Shown in pieces: positions 8,747 through 17,186 of a DNA stretch of 64,000 nt (its first letter is position 1; every line of letters begins with the position of its first letter). The notes below the pieces were generated by a model that saw only the letters and a program-made list of their open reading frames with translations, was not told where the DNA came from and ran no database searches. The DNA lies in NCBI GenBank assembly GCA_040365065.1, contig BAABNI010000006.1:1-64000 (forward strand), written 5' to 3'. A program made the position numbers and the translations under genes. The stretch comes from Pelagadaptatus aseana. Its GTDB lineage: Bacteria > Pseudomonadota > Gammaproteobacteria > Pseudomonadales > Cellvibrionaceae.

Positions 8747-9091
8747 TTGAATATCTCCCTACTAGTCACAGCCACTCCGGGTCCTGATACGGATTCAGCT
8801 TTGTCATTTGCGCGAGCCGTCATTGCTGAAGGGCATCAACTTTATCGGGTGTTTTTCTATGGGGATGCTACTTTGTGCGGCGGGATTGATGCGGCTTGTG
8901 CGCCACAGTGGCAAACCTTAGCAGCCAGTTCCGATGTTGATTTGGTGCTATGCAGTACTTCGGCGGATAAACGTGGCCTGTTTGGGAACATGGACGCTGT
9001 CCCTGAGACATTTAACGGTTTTACTGTGTCTGGACTTGGCCAGCTGGTTGATGCCGGTATTCAGTCAGATCGGCTGGTGACATTCAATTGA
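8747..9091 (+). CDS. tusD: Sulfurtransferase TusD
   Basis: 114 residues of the DsrE-like fold. TusD takes persulfide sulfur from TusA and passes it to TusE in the relay that makes the 2-thio group of 5-methylaminomethyl-2-thiouridine at tRNA position 34. The family pattern is clear: AVIAEGHQLYRVFFYGD, then VDLVLCSTSADKRG, where the Cys corresponds to the sulfur-carrying Cys78 of E. coli, and FTVSGLGQLVDA. The start appears to be TTG at 8747, as no ATG or GTG fits. It overlaps tusC by one base (TGATG). Confidence 0.9.
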   Translation: MNISLLVTATPGPDTDSALSFARAVIAEGHQLYRVFFYGDATLCGGIDAACAPQWQTLAASSDVDLVLCSTSADKRGLFGNMDAVPETFNGFTVSGLGQLVDAGIQSDRLVTFN

Positions 9092-9399
9092 TGGATATTC
9101 TCTATATCATTCGCAGTGAACCGGGTTCTGGTGCATTTAATGAGGCTGTGACGGCACTGCTGGGTTGTTCTTTGTTTGGCCAGAAGGTGGGCTACATCCT
9201 GACTGGAATGGCTGGACGCTGCGTGAGCGACCAAAGCAGCCCTCTGTCACAGGTAGTACTGATGGAATTGGCCCAGGGTTACCTGCACTCTCCCCAGCGG
9301 GCACCCAGTGCCTGTGTTTGGTCAGAGGCGATAAGGCCAATTTCCGATGGCGAGTTGCAGGACCTAATCTCTGAAGCTCGCCATGTCTTCAGTTTTTAG
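9091..9399 (+). CDS. tusC: Sulfur relay protein TusC (DsrF-like)
   Basis: 102 residues of the DsrE/F fold. TusC is a structural subunit of the TusBCD heterohexamer. Identified by position between tusD and tusB and by the pattern of the family (an N-terminal ILYIIRSEP strand, EAVTALLGCSLFGQKVGYILTGMA, and a C-terminal HVFSF). The ATG at 9091 overlaps the TGA of tusD. A TTG three bases earlier is less likely. Sequence conservation is lower than for TusD, as is usual for TusC. Confidence 0.85.
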   Translation: MDILYIIRSEPGSGAFNEAVTALLGCSLFGQKVGYILTGMAGRCVSDQSSPLSQVVLMELAQGYLHSPQRAPSACVWSEAIRPISDGELQDLISEARHVFSF

Positions 9400-9408
9400 G
9401 ATCCGATA

Positions 9409-9678
9409 ATGGCGTTGCATATCATCAGTAACCCGAGTGCCTTGAGCCAATGTAATGGCTTGATCGCTGATACAGATTCGGTGCTATTCCGCGATTGTGA
9501 TTCTGACTCAATTCATCCTGAAGACTGGCAAAAACTGCTGAAAATCGGTGCAAAACTCTATTGGCTGGATAAAAGCCCACCACCGAAGCGATACTCTGAA
9601 ACGCAGTTTACTGTCGTAAACTTTTCCGGCTTCGTTAAATTGTGCACTGAACATGACAATTCCATCAGTTGGAATTGA
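9409..9678 (+). CDS. tusB: Sulfur relay protein TusB (DsrH-like)
   Basis: 89 residues. The start MALHIISNPSALSQC and the end FVKLCTEHDNSISWN match the TusB/DsrH pattern (FVxLxxxHxxxxxW). TusB completes the TusBCD complex. The gene follows tusC by nine bases and ends the operon. TusE, the partner that hands sulfur to MnmA and usually follows in Pseudomonas, is absent here: the next gene, yjbQ, is convergent. Confidence 0.85.
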   Translation: MALHIISNPSALSQCNGLIADTDSVLFRDCDSDSIHPEDWQKLLKIGAKLYWLDKSPPPKRYSETQFTVVNFSGFVKLCTEHDNSISWN

Positions 9679-9687
9679 ACTCAGGCA

Positions 9688-10092
9688 TCAGCCGATGTGA
9701 ACAATGACAGTGCGGATTCCGGGATTGTGGCGATGTTCCCACAAATAAAGCCCCTGCCAACTCCCTAAAGCCAACTGCCCACCGATAATGGGAATGCCGA
9801 TAGATACCGCAGTGAGAGCTGATTTAATATGCGCGGGCATATCATCAGCCCCTTCCAGGGTGTGCGTGTAGAGTGGATCATTTTCCGGTACGAGGCGGTT
9901 TAACCAGTTTTCAAGATCGTGCCTGGCAGAGGGGTCATAGCTTTCCTGAACCAGAAGGCTGGCCGAAGTATGCTGGATAAATACTGTGCAAAGGCCCTCG
10001 CTCATATCCGTCTGGGCAACACTTCGCTCGACCTGCCGAGTGATGTCGTGTAGTCCCTGCCCTGCAACGGATATGCTCAGCGAATCAATCAC
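9688..10092 (-). CDS. yjbQ: YjbQ family protein (UPF0047)
   Basis: 134 residues covering the whole YjbQ fold: TRQVERSVAQTDMSEGLCTVFIQHTSASLLVQE, HTLEGADDMPAHIKSAL and a C-terminal GTWQ-like GSWQGLYLWEHR. E. coli YjbQ can supply weak thiamine-phosphate-synthase-like activity, so the family is also called secondary thiamine-phosphate synthase; its normal role is uncertain. The start is GTG at 10092, five bases after the rraA stop, so it is probably co-transcribed with rraA. Confidence 0.9.
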   Translation of the reverse strand: MIDSLSISVAGQGLHDITRQVERSVAQTDMSEGLCTVFIQHTSASLLVQESYDPSARHDLENWLNRLVPENDPLYTHTLEGADDMPAHIKSALTAVSIGIPIIGGQLALGSWQGLYLWEHRHNPGIRTVIVHIG

Positions 10093-10097
10093 AGCAC

Positions 10098-10586
10098 TCA
10101 GTCCGGCATACTCAGCGGCTGTGGGGAAATAATCACACCGTTGTTGTCCGCATAGAGGTATTGGCCTGGAACAAATGTGACGCCGCCAAAAGTGACGTCG
10201 ACATTCAAATCACCCAGTCCACGCTTTTCTGTCTTCATTGGGTGAGTATTCAGGGCCTGTACCCCAAGATCCAATGCACCGATGGCATCAACGTCGCGAA
10301 TGCAGCCATACATCAGAATGCCTTCCCAACCATTGGCAACCGCTTTTTCTGCCAGCATATCTCCCAGACAGGCTCGACGCATTGAGCCACCGGCATCCAC
10401 AACCAGAACCTTGCCTTTGCCCGGCTGTGCCACCTGCTCTCTCACCAGTGAGTTGTCTTCAAAACACTTGATGGTAACAATTTCACCACCAAAGGAAGCT
10501 CTTCCGCCATAATTGTTGAACATGGGCTCAACAACACTGACCAGATCCGGGTATTCGTCGCATAAATCGGGGGTTAGGTATTCCAA
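10098..10586 (-). CDS. rraA: Ribonuclease E activity regulator RraA
   Basis: 162 residues, the full family length (161 in E. coli). PMFNNYGGRASFGGEIVTIK, KVLVVDAGGSMRRACLGDM, YGCIRDVDAI and LYADNNGVIIS are near-identical to RraA. RraA forms a trimeric ring that binds RNase E and damps RNA decay in the cytoplasm; relatives act as oxaloacetate decarboxylases or aldolases. The start is TTG at 10586, supported by AGGAG six bases upstream and by the family's N-terminal M-x-Y pattern. Confidence 0.95.
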   Translation of the reverse strand: MEYLTPDLCDEYPDLVSVVEPMFNNYGGRASFGGEIVTIKCFEDNSLVREQVAQPGKGKVLVVDAGGSMRRACLGDMLAEKAVANGWEGILMYGCIRDVDAIGALDLGVQALNTHPMKTEKRGLGDLNVDVTFGGVTFVPGQYLYADNNGVIISPQPLSMPD

Positions 10587-10690
10587 GATTGACTCCTGAG
10601 GGTTACAAGCAGATTTTGAAGCCCCGCAATATAACCAGCAGCATGATGTCTGTCTAGCTGATAGCCAGCAAAGTGGAAGACCTGTGACGG

Positions 10691-11707
10691 TTAATTACTG
10701 CTCGCAGCTATAAAGGTCTCGCCCTGCCACATAGTACTGACAGAGCTGGAAACCGCATCCATCAATAGCGCGATATTGCGCGTGTCCGCCAAGGTATCCT
10801 GTATTTTTTCTGGCAACAGCTGCTCGATATCAAGTAGCACTTGTGAAACCTCGAGCATGCCTTTTCGGTGCAGTTCGCGGAGACCCGAATCCAGTTTGCC
10901 CAGTTCACTGCCAGCAGCAAGCCAATAGAGTGGAATCTCAAGTTGTGCCAACTCATGCCACAGGTTGATACCCATGGCCTCCCCTCGAATACCGGGCCAT
11001 GCGCTTTCTTTGAGTAGCTGTTTCAACAGGTGACTGTTTTCAATTTCTGGCCCTCGCTGCAAATTCTGCGTGGGGGTTAATTGCAGAGGGCCTGACAGCC
11101 AGTTGGACAGTGGCAGCTTGGCTCTGAACTCTGAAACAAATGGGCTGCCGATGCCGGTGACATGGGTTACGGTTTCCCGCTTCAGTGCGCCGCAGCCGAG
11201 TGCCAGCAATAAAGCCCCTGCTCCCTCGCCATAGCCAACCCATGAGGGTTTGGTTCCGGTCTTCTCCGTTACAAACGCATTGACGGCCGGTATGTCATAT
11301 CTGGCGCAGTCGTCCAAGGTGTTTCGTTCAAATGCCTGATTTTGGGGGGACATACCATGTCCTCGCTGCTCCATTAACCAGACATCAAATCCCTGCGAAA
11401 TAAGCTCGTTGACCAACTGACAGTTGGTTTCTGAAAACCAGAGGCGGCGATTTTGATAACAGCCGTGTAAAAGAATCAAGGCTGGCTTCAGGCGCGGACT
11501 ACTTGCCGTTTTGGCACGCATCCACCAACTGTTTTTGGGAGGTTCCTGAGGCGTTGAAGCGGGAAGAGGAGAAAGATGTGTTACCGCAATCTGTACGGAT
11601 TTATCGGTGCTATTCTGCGGTTTGATGGAATACACATCTTCAGCCAGTGAGCCGACCACTTCGGCGCTGGCCAATTGGACGGGGAAAAGTCGGCTACTGC
11701 TTTTCAT
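10691..11707 (-). CDS. Alpha/beta-hydrolase-fold protein lacking the nucleophile
   Basis: 338 residues. After a 60-residue extension, residues 74-120 follow an alpha/beta-hydrolase core (PALILLHGCYQNRRLW with oxyanion HG at 81-82; FDVWLMEQRGHGMS), like the lipase/PHA-synthase-like group. The nucleophile elbow, however, reads G158-Y-G-E-G162: Gly stands where Ser, Cys or Asp should be, and no clear catalytic His is seen near the C-terminus. It is therefore probably a non-catalytic homologue, or uses another site. Monocistronic, divergent from pabB. Confidence 0.65.
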   Translation of the reverse strand: MKSSSRLFPVQLASAEVVGSLAEDVYSIKPQNSTDKSVQIAVTHLSPLPASTPQEPPKNSWWMRAKTASSPRLKPALILLHGCYQNRRLWFSETNCQLVNELISQGFDVWLMEQRGHGMSPQNQAFERNTLDDCARYDIPAVNAFVTEKTGTKPSWVGYGEGAGALLLALGCGALKRETVTHVTGIGSPFVSEFRAKLPLSNWLSGPLQLTPTQNLQRGPEIENSHLLKQLLKESAWPGIRGEAMGINLWHELAQLEIPLYWLAAGSELGKLDSGLRELHRKGMLEVSQVLLDIEQLLPEKIQDTLADTRNIALLMDAVSSSVSTMWQGETFIAASSN

Positions 11708-12000
11708 ACCAAAAGCTCCCTACTACAACTTGATTTACAGGGTTGAATTATATGTCACAGTGCTAATTCAGTCTGTTCAAACCCTGTTCAATCAGTCATG
11801 ACTGTTAAACTATTTGTGACTGAAAACCGGCCGTCGTTATTGCTTTAATTGTTTTTTGCTTAAAGCGAATAAAAAACAAACGAAAAAATTAAGTGCATGT
11901 ATTGCAGAAGGTTTCCCGGTAAAATGGCGCCGTTTTGCGACTTTCGGAGTCTTACAGACATCAACACCGTGAAAGCCTACAGCATTAAGACCACTTTCTT

Positions 12001-13347
12001 ATGACACTGCGCCGCGTCTCTATTTGTTATCAGGAAAACAGCCAGGTTTATTTCGAAGCCATCCGAGATTTGGCTTGGCCCGTCTGGCTCGACAGTGGCA
12101 AACCCAGGCAAAGCCGGGGGCGATTTGATTTCATCAGCGCAGCCCCATCCACACAAGTAGACAGTGATGCTCTGGGGCCGAATGAATTCTGGATTCAATT
12201 GCAACAAGCCCTTGATCTTAACAAGACTACCCAAGATTCCGATTTGCCGTTTTGTGGCGGTGCCATTGGGTATATCGGTTATGACTTGGGGCGTTTCAAT
12301 CAGACCCAGCCCAAAACCATTGATGCCGACTTTGATATCCCCGATGCATTGATGGGCATCTATGACTGGGTTTTGATACAGGATCACGATCGTCAGCAAT
12401 CGGTACTGGTGGCTCAGGCCAGTGTTCCTGAAGATGTCTTTTCCGATTTGATCAGCCGTTTTACAAACCCAATACCAATAAAAACGACTGGCAATTTTGA
12501 ATTGAAGGGCGTACAGCCACAAATCTCGGAGCAGAGACACCTGCAATCTGTTGAGAAAATCAAGGATTACATACTGGCCGGTGACTGTTATCAGGTTAAC
12601 CTCGCCCAGCGCTTTGATATGAACTACCAAGGCGACTGTTATGCCGCTTATCTGGCGTTAAGAGAGGCACTGCCCTCTCAGTATTCATGTTATATGGAGA
12701 CGGACAATGCCGTGCTGCTGTCACTGTCTCCCGAATGTTTTCTAAGTGCCGACAGATTCGGGCACATCACCACCAAACCCATCAAGGGTACCCTGCCCAG
12801 AGGGGAAACCCCCGCGCAGGATCAACAACTGGCCAAAACTCTGCTGACAAGTGAAAAAGACCGGGCTGAAAACCTGATGATCGTCGACCTGCTTCGCAAC
12901 GATCTCAGTAAGATATGTGCGCCCCACTCGGTCCAGACACAGAAATTGTTTGAATTGGAAAGTTACGCCAATGTACATCATCTGGTGAGTACCATTACCG
13001 GGCAAAAATTAGCGGATGTTTCGGCAACGGATCTGCTTAAAGCCTGCTTTCCCGGCGGCTCTATCACCGGAGCCCCCAAGAAAAGAGCCATGGAAATTAT
13101 TGAAGAACTTGAGGCCAGTCGCCGATCTGTGTATTGCGGCAGTATCGGCTATATCGGTTTTGATGGAGCGCTGGATATGAACATCGCCATCCGTACCTTG
13201 ATCGCGGATGACAATAAGCTCTATTGCTGGGGTGGCGGCGGCATTGTGGCCGATTCCAGCCCAGCCGGTGAGTACGAGGAGTCGTTGAATAAAATCGGTA
13301 TCTTGATTGAGACGCTGAAGCGGAAATTCAGTCGAGTTGAGCTGTAA
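12001..13347 (+). CDS. pabB: Aminodeoxychorismate synthase component I
   Basis: 448 residues, full chorismate-binding domain in the C-terminal two thirds. PabB aminates chorismate to 4-amino-4-deoxychorismate for p-aminobenzoate and folate. Family marks: QVNLAQRF, the PIKGT motif (its Lys forms the covalent intermediate in E. coli PabB), ENLMIVDLLRNDL, FPGGSITGAPK and GGGGIVADS. PIKGT rather than PIAGT separates it from anthranilate synthase TrpE. pabC, the next enzyme of the path, is also in this window (29641-30513). A strong bidirectional terminator follows. Confidence 0.95.
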   Translation: MTLRRVSICYQENSQVYFEAIRDLAWPVWLDSGKPRQSRGRFDFISAAPSTQVDSDALGPNEFWIQLQQALDLNKTTQDSDLPFCGGAIGYIGYDLGRFNQTQPKTIDADFDIPDALMGIYDWVLIQDHDRQQSVLVAQASVPEDVFSDLISRFTNPIPIKTTGNFELKGVQPQISEQRHLQSVEKIKDYILAGDCYQVNLAQRFDMNYQGDCYAAYLALREALPSQYSCYMETDNAVLLSLSPECFLSADRFGHITTKPIKGTLPRGETPAQDQQLAKTLLTSEKDRAENLMIVDLLRNDLSKICAPHSVQTQKLFELESYANVHHLVSTITGQKLADVSATDLLKACFPGGSITGAPKKRAMEIIEELEASRRSVYCGSIGYIGFDGALDMNIAIRTLIADDNKLYCWGGGGIVADSSPAGEYEESLNKIGILIETLKRKFSRVEL

Positions 13348-13348
13348 C

Positions 13349-13379
13349 AATAACCACCCTGAAAATCAGGGTGGTTATT
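13349..13379. terminator. Bidirectional terminator between pabB and thrH
   Basis: Perfect 14-bp arms (AATAACCACCCTGA at 13349-13362 and its complement at 13366-13379) with a three-base loop, between convergent genes. The T-tracts are short on both strands, but the stem is strong. Confidence 0.75.
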
Positions 13380-13385
13380 ATCCGA

Positions 13386-14003
13386 TTACAAACTCAGATT
13401 ACGCACACTGGCCTTGATAAATTCTTGTTTCAAATCTTCGTAGGTGTGAACGGCCGGATACTGTGGAAATTCTTCAATCACATTCTGCGGGGCATGAAAC
13501 AGAATGCCGGCATCCGCTTCTGCCAGCATGGTGGTGTCGTTGTATGAATCACCGGCGGCAATGGTTCTGTAGTAAAGCGACTTCAAAGCAACGATAGACT
13601 GACGCTTGGGGTTGGCCTGACGAATGTTGTAATCGGTGATTTTGCCCGAGTCATCAACGGTCAGCTTATGACACAACAAGGTTGGATAGCCCAATTGTTT
13701 CATCAGTGGGCCGGCGAACTCGTAAAAGGTGTCAGACAAAATGATGACCTGAAAGCGCTCTCTCAACCAATCAATAAAATCTTTGGCGCCTTCGAGCGGG
13801 CTCAGGGTTGCAATCACTTCCTGAATTTCATTGAGACCCAGATTGTGCTTTTCCAGCTCGGCAAGGCGCATGGTCATCAGCTCGTCGTAGCAAGGGATAT
13901 CACGGGTTGTGGCCTTGAGGGCTTCAATTCCGGTTTTTTCAGCAAAGTTAATCCAGATTTCTGGAATCAGAACCCCTTCAAGGTCAAGGCAAGCCAGTTC
14001 CAC
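13386..14003 (-). CDS. thrH: Phosphoserine phosphatase / homoserine phosphotransferase ThrH
   Basis: 205 residues, identical in length to Pseudomonas ThrH, a HAD enzyme that hydrolyses phosphoserine and can transfer its phosphate to homoserine. Motifs: ACLDLEGVLIPE (motif I, D-x-E), VIILSDTFYEF (motif II), Lys in PKRQSI (motif III) and GDSYNDTTML (motif IV). GTG at 14003 was chosen: AGGAG lies 7 bases upstream and the family starts M-E-x-A-C-L-D. A longer frame running to 14111 is not supported. The position beside pabB and cysH matches Pseudomonas. Confidence 0.95.
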   Translation of the reverse strand: MELACLDLEGVLIPEIWINFAEKTGIEALKATTRDIPCYDELMTMRLAELEKHNLGLNEIQEVIATLSPLEGAKDFIDWLRERFQVIILSDTFYEFAGPLMKQLGYPTLLCHKLTVDDSGKITDYNIRQANPKRQSIVALKSLYYRTIAAGDSYNDTTMLAEADAGILFHAPQNVIEEFPQYPAVHTYEDLKQEFIKASVRNLSL

Positions 14004-14370
14004 AGATGCACTCCTAAAATAAATGGTGATGGTTAATTTTGCAGGCAATCTACCCTGTTGTCTGAGTGCACGCAAGCCATGTGTGACAGCACTGTCAAGC
14101 AGCAGATTCACGTGAAACTCGTGATAAAAAACTTTAGCTTGGCACTATATAAGATTGAATTCGGCAGAATTTTGTTTGTAAAGCAGCCTCTGTGACTGTT
14201 TAGTAATCAGTGGTTAGCCGGATAATTGATTGGTTTCATGGTAAATCGGGATAGCTTCAGGATGGCCTAACAATTGGTTATAACTGTATTGCTCTTGTTT
14301 ATTTTTATGTTATCAAAAGGTCTGCTATTCTCCGCCCCCTCAGACATATCGGTTAATACAAGGTATCACT
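14004..14370. other. 367-base divergent promoter region, thrH / cysH
   Basis: No gene is seen. It must carry the leftward thrH promoter and the rightward cysH promoter. A possible cysH -10 is TATTCT at about 14325-14330 with a poor -35, which would fit an activator-dependent (CysB) promoter; no CysB site can be defined by eye. Confidence 0.4.
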
Positions 14371-15099
14371 ATGAGCGGCCAACTGCTTAATACCGTCGAT
14401 CTAGACGCCAAGCTGCAGGACCAGACTCCTCAGCAAATTCTGGAATTCGCTCTGGGCGAATTTGATAATATAGCCCTGTCTTTCAGCGGCGCAGAAGATG
14501 TTGTTCTGGTTGATATGGCCCATAAGATTCGACCGGATATTGAAGTGTTCTGCTTGGATACCGGTCGCTTGCACGCCGAAACCTACCAGTTTATTGAACA
14601 GGTGCGGAAACGCTACAACCTCAATATTGAAGTATTGAGCCCCAACGGTGAGGCTGTTCGTAAACTGGTGACGGAAAAAGGCCTCTACAGCTTCTATGAA
14701 GATAACCATCAGGAGTGCTGTGGTATCCGTAAAATCACACCATTGCGCAACAAGCTGCTGGAAGTGGACGCCTGGATTACCGGCCAGCGCAAAGACCAGA
14801 GCCCGGGTACCCGCGCACAGATTCCAGTCATCCAGAATGATAAGGCGTTTGCCCGCCCGGAAGAAACTTTGACCAAGTTCAACCCTTTGGCTAACTGGAG
14901 TTCAAAACAGGTTTGGGATTACATTCGTTATAACGATGTTCCCTACAACGCGCTCCATGATCAGGGTTACATCAGCATTGGTTGCGAGCCCTGTACCCGC
15001 CCTGTCGGGCCTAACCAGCACGAGCGTGAAGGTCGCTGGTGGTGGGAAGCAGCAACCAAAAAAGAATGTGGTCTGCACCAGACCAATATAGAATCCTGA
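14371..15099 (+). CDS. cysH: Assimilatory APS reductase (Fe-S type)
   Basis: 242 residues. Reduces adenylyl sulfate to sulfite with electrons from thioredoxin. The SFSGAEDVVL loop (37-46) binds the nucleotide. C116-C117 (ECCGIRK) and C205-x-x-C208 (GCEPC) are the four ligands of the [4Fe-4S] cluster that marks APS rather than PAPS reductases, and C233 (KECGLH) is the catalytic Cys near the C-terminus. Sulfite then goes to CysI (52442-54106). Followed after 28 bases by a CKKC protein gene; cysB lies 1 kb downstream. Confidence 0.95.
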   Translation: MSGQLLNTVDLDAKLQDQTPQQILEFALGEFDNIALSFSGAEDVVLVDMAHKIRPDIEVFCLDTGRLHAETYQFIEQVRKRYNLNIEVLSPNGEAVRKLVTEKGLYSFYEDNHQECCGIRKITPLRNKLLEVDAWITGQRKDQSPGTRAQIPVIQNDKAFARPEETLTKFNPLANWSSKQVWDYIRYNDVPYNALHDQGYISIGCEPCTRPVGPNQHEREGRWWWEAATKKECGLHQTNIES

Positions 15100-15127
15100 T
15101 AGCGAGCATCAGGCTCAGGGGAGAATT

Positions 15128-15463
15128 ATGAAGATTACACTGGTAAAGAAAATTCTGGCTGATGGCACACCCTGTAAGAAATGTGCCGATGTTCTGGAAA
15201 AGCTGGAAACTAACGATCAGATGCAGTTCATCGATGAGGTACTGACCGCTGACGAGCGGGATTCAGACAGTGCTGGTATGCAATTGGCGGCCAAACTCAA
15301 TGTAGAGCGTGCACCGTTTTTCGTGGTTGAAGAAGATGGCAAAGAGCCTGTGGTCTATACGGTTTACTTCAAATTCGCCAAGGAAATCCTCAATCAGAAG
15401 ACTTCTGAGGCGGAAGAAGTTCAGGAAATCATGAACGATAATCCGGATTTGGACTTTATCTGA
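15128..15463 (+). CDS. Thioredoxin-like CKKC protein next to cysH
   Basis: 111 residues. MKITLVKKILADGTPCKKC puts a CxxC pair (C16, C19) after a first beta strand as in thioredoxin or glutaredoxin folds; a cis-Pro-like ERAPFFVVEEDG strand follows at about 60-75. No catalytic function is established. It lies 28 bases after cysH with a GGGGAG ribosome site, so it is probably co-transcribed. A role as electron donor to, or redox partner of, APS reductase is inference. A weak hairpin (15474-15494) lies just after it. Confidence 0.7.
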   Translation: MKITLVKKILADGTPCKKCADVLEKLETNDQMQFIDEVLTADERDSDSAGMQLAAKLNVERAPFFVVEEDGKEPVVYTVYFKFAKEILNQKTSEAEEVQEIMNDNPDLDFI

Positions 15464-15473
15464 TTTATGCCCG

Positions 15474-15494
15474 GTGGCCGGCGATGCTGGCCAC
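15474..15494 (+). terminator. Possible terminator of the cysH operon
   Basis: GTGGCC (15474-15479) and GGCCAC (15489-15494) form a short GC-rich hairpin downstream of the CKKC gene. The T-tract is poor, so termination strength is doubtful. Confidence 0.4.
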
Positions 15495-15532
15495 TCTTAT
15501 CCCCTCTCCTGTTCGACCCTCACTTACGTCTT

Positions 15533-15940
15533 CTAGCCTCTGGTCATTCTAAAACTGGTGACTTCGTTACTGGCGGCAGAAACCTGACAATATATTTTGG
15601 CGTCATAATTGGATTTTGAATAAAAGCTGCCCGGCTTTTCGACTACTTCAAGATCAATCACAACAAAATGAGCATTCTTGTCCTGCTGGTAACGGCTCGA
15701 ATGTGAATCAACATTGATGTTACGCACTTTGTAAGGTACTGCCTGCCCGATTTGGTCCCTACAGGTAAAAAAAGCATCACTGAGTTCGTATAGCTGTCGC
15801 TCTGAAATCGCACCCACAACGATGTTGTTTGAGGTGCTTCTTCCGGCTTCGCCAGCCCAATAAAGAGTCGCCATCACGGTCATGGATACAACGCCAACAC
15901 CTGAAATCAGGGTCGTTATCAATTCTGCTCGGGTCATCAT
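15533..15940 (-). CDS. Uncharacterised membrane-anchored protein
   Basis: 135 residues, not recognised. One N-terminal membrane segment (about residues 7-28) is followed by a soluble, mostly beta domain with two Cys (in FFTCRDQ and IYCQVS) that could pair outside the membrane. ATG at 15940 is preferred to GTG at 15946 because AGGAGG lies 8 bases upstream of the ATG. It sits between the cysH operon and cysB on the cysB strand, with no sign of a shared function. Confidence 0.6.
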   Translation of the reverse strand: MMTRAELITTLISGVGVVSMTVMATLYWAGEAGRSTSNNIVVGAISERQLYELSDAFFTCRDQIGQAVPYKVRNINVDSHSSRYQQDKNAHFVVIDLEVVEKPGSFYSKSNYDAKIYCQVSAASNEVTSFRMTRG

Positions 15941-16064
15941 ACTCACTACCTCCTACTTACAGAGGCAGTTTAGTAACAGAAGGCGCACAAAACCGTTAAA
16001 TGGTGCAAGTTTTTAGACATTGGCTGGTGTCATTGGGTAGAAGACCAAGACACCAGTCACAGAC

Positions 16065-17039
16065 TTAATAGACGGGAAGCTCCAGATGGGAGAAAAGCTC
16101 CTCCAGCTCCGCTTTGGAGTGGCAGCTCAAAGCCTGAGAAACAATGTCTTTGGTCAGATGAGGGGCAAACAATTCGATAAATTCGTACATATAGCCCCGT
16201 AAGAAAGTGCCTCTACGGAAACCAATCTTGGTGATGCTTGACTGGAACAGATGGCTGGCATCGAGCGATACCAGATCACTATCAAGCTCGGGGTCGTGTG
16301 CCATGGACGCGACAATACCAATGCCTAACCCCAGGCGCACATAGGTTTTAATGACATCGGCATCGGCTGCAGTGAACACCACTTTGGGCGCCAAACCCTT
16401 CTCTATAAAGGCTTCGTCCAGTTTTGAGCGTCCGGTAAAACCGAATACATAAGTGACAATCGGATGCTCTGCCACATCCTCCAGTGATAACTGGGAAACC
16501 TGACACAAGGGGTGATCCTTTGGCACAATAATGGATCGATTCCAGCGATAACAGGGCATCATAATCAGATCACTGAACAGCTCCAGCGCTTCGGTTGCAA
16601 TGGCGAAATCGACGGTACCATCGGCAGCCATTTCTGAAATCTGCATCGGCGTTCCCTGGTGCATGTGCAGTGACACCTCGGGATAGCGCCCTATAAACGT
16701 CTGGATTACATCGGGTAAGGCGTAGCGGGCCTGCGTGTGGGTTGTGGCGAGAGCGAGGCTGCCCTTCTTCTCATTGCTGAACTCCTGTGCCACCTGTTTA
16801 ATGCTTTCAACCTTGCGCAAAATTTCGCCGGCAGTTTTTAGAATGGCCTCACCGGCGGGAGTGATTCGGGTCAGGTGTTTGCCGCTACGGGAGAAGACCT
16901 CAACGCCAAGTTCGTCTTCCAGTAGCCGTATCTGCTTGCTGATGCCGGGTTGCGACGTATACAGACTTTGGGCCGTCGCGGAAACATTCAGGTCGTGGTG
17001 TGCTACTTCCCAAATGTAGCGAAGCTGCTGCAGCTTCAT
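16065..17039 (-). CDS. cysB: LysR-type regulator CysB
   Basis: 324 residues, the same length as E. coli CysB. The winged HTH (NVSATAQSLYTSQPGISKQIRLLEDELG, residues 18-45) and the inducer domain (TTHTQARYALPDVI, HMHQGTP, GFTGRSKLDEAF) are nearly invariant. CysB is a tetramer that activates cysteine-biosynthesis genes in the presence of N-acetylserine. Likely targets in this window are cysH, cysI and the divergent tauE-like gene. Its own promoter shares the 147-base region with that gene. Confidence 0.96.
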   Translation of the reverse strand: MKLQQLRYIWEVAHHDLNVSATAQSLYTSQPGISKQIRLLEDELGVEVFSRSGKHLTRITPAGEAILKTAGEILRKVESIKQVAQEFSNEKKGSLALATTHTQARYALPDVIQTFIGRYPEVSLHMHQGTPMQISEMAADGTVDFAIATEALELFSDLIMMPCYRWNRSIIVPKDHPLCQVSQLSLEDVAEHPIVTYVFGFTGRSKLDEAFIEKGLAPKVVFTAADADVIKTYVRLGLGIGIVASMAHDPELDSDLVSLDASHLFQSSITKIGFRRGTFLRGYMYEFIELFAPHLTKDIVSQALSCHSKAELEELFSHLELPVY

Positions 17040-17090
17040 AAAACCTCCAAGGTTGAATATCAGTTTTAGATTATAAAAATATGCAAAAAT

Positions 17091-17105
17091 ATTCTTTTCC
17101 AGAAT
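17091..17105. promoter_or_regulatory. Candidate LysR-type (CysB) site
   Basis: ATTC-N7-GAAT inverted repeat inside an AT-rich patch between cysB and the divergent exporter gene, the T-N11-A spacing of LysR sites. CysB sites are poorly conserved, so this is only a suggestion. Confidence 0.25.
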
Positions 17106-17186
17106 AGTTAGGAATGCGTATATTTGCCAAGCTTTTCAAAGCTTTTTCTTCTTAAAAATTTCTTGCCCGGTACGACAATAATCTCT

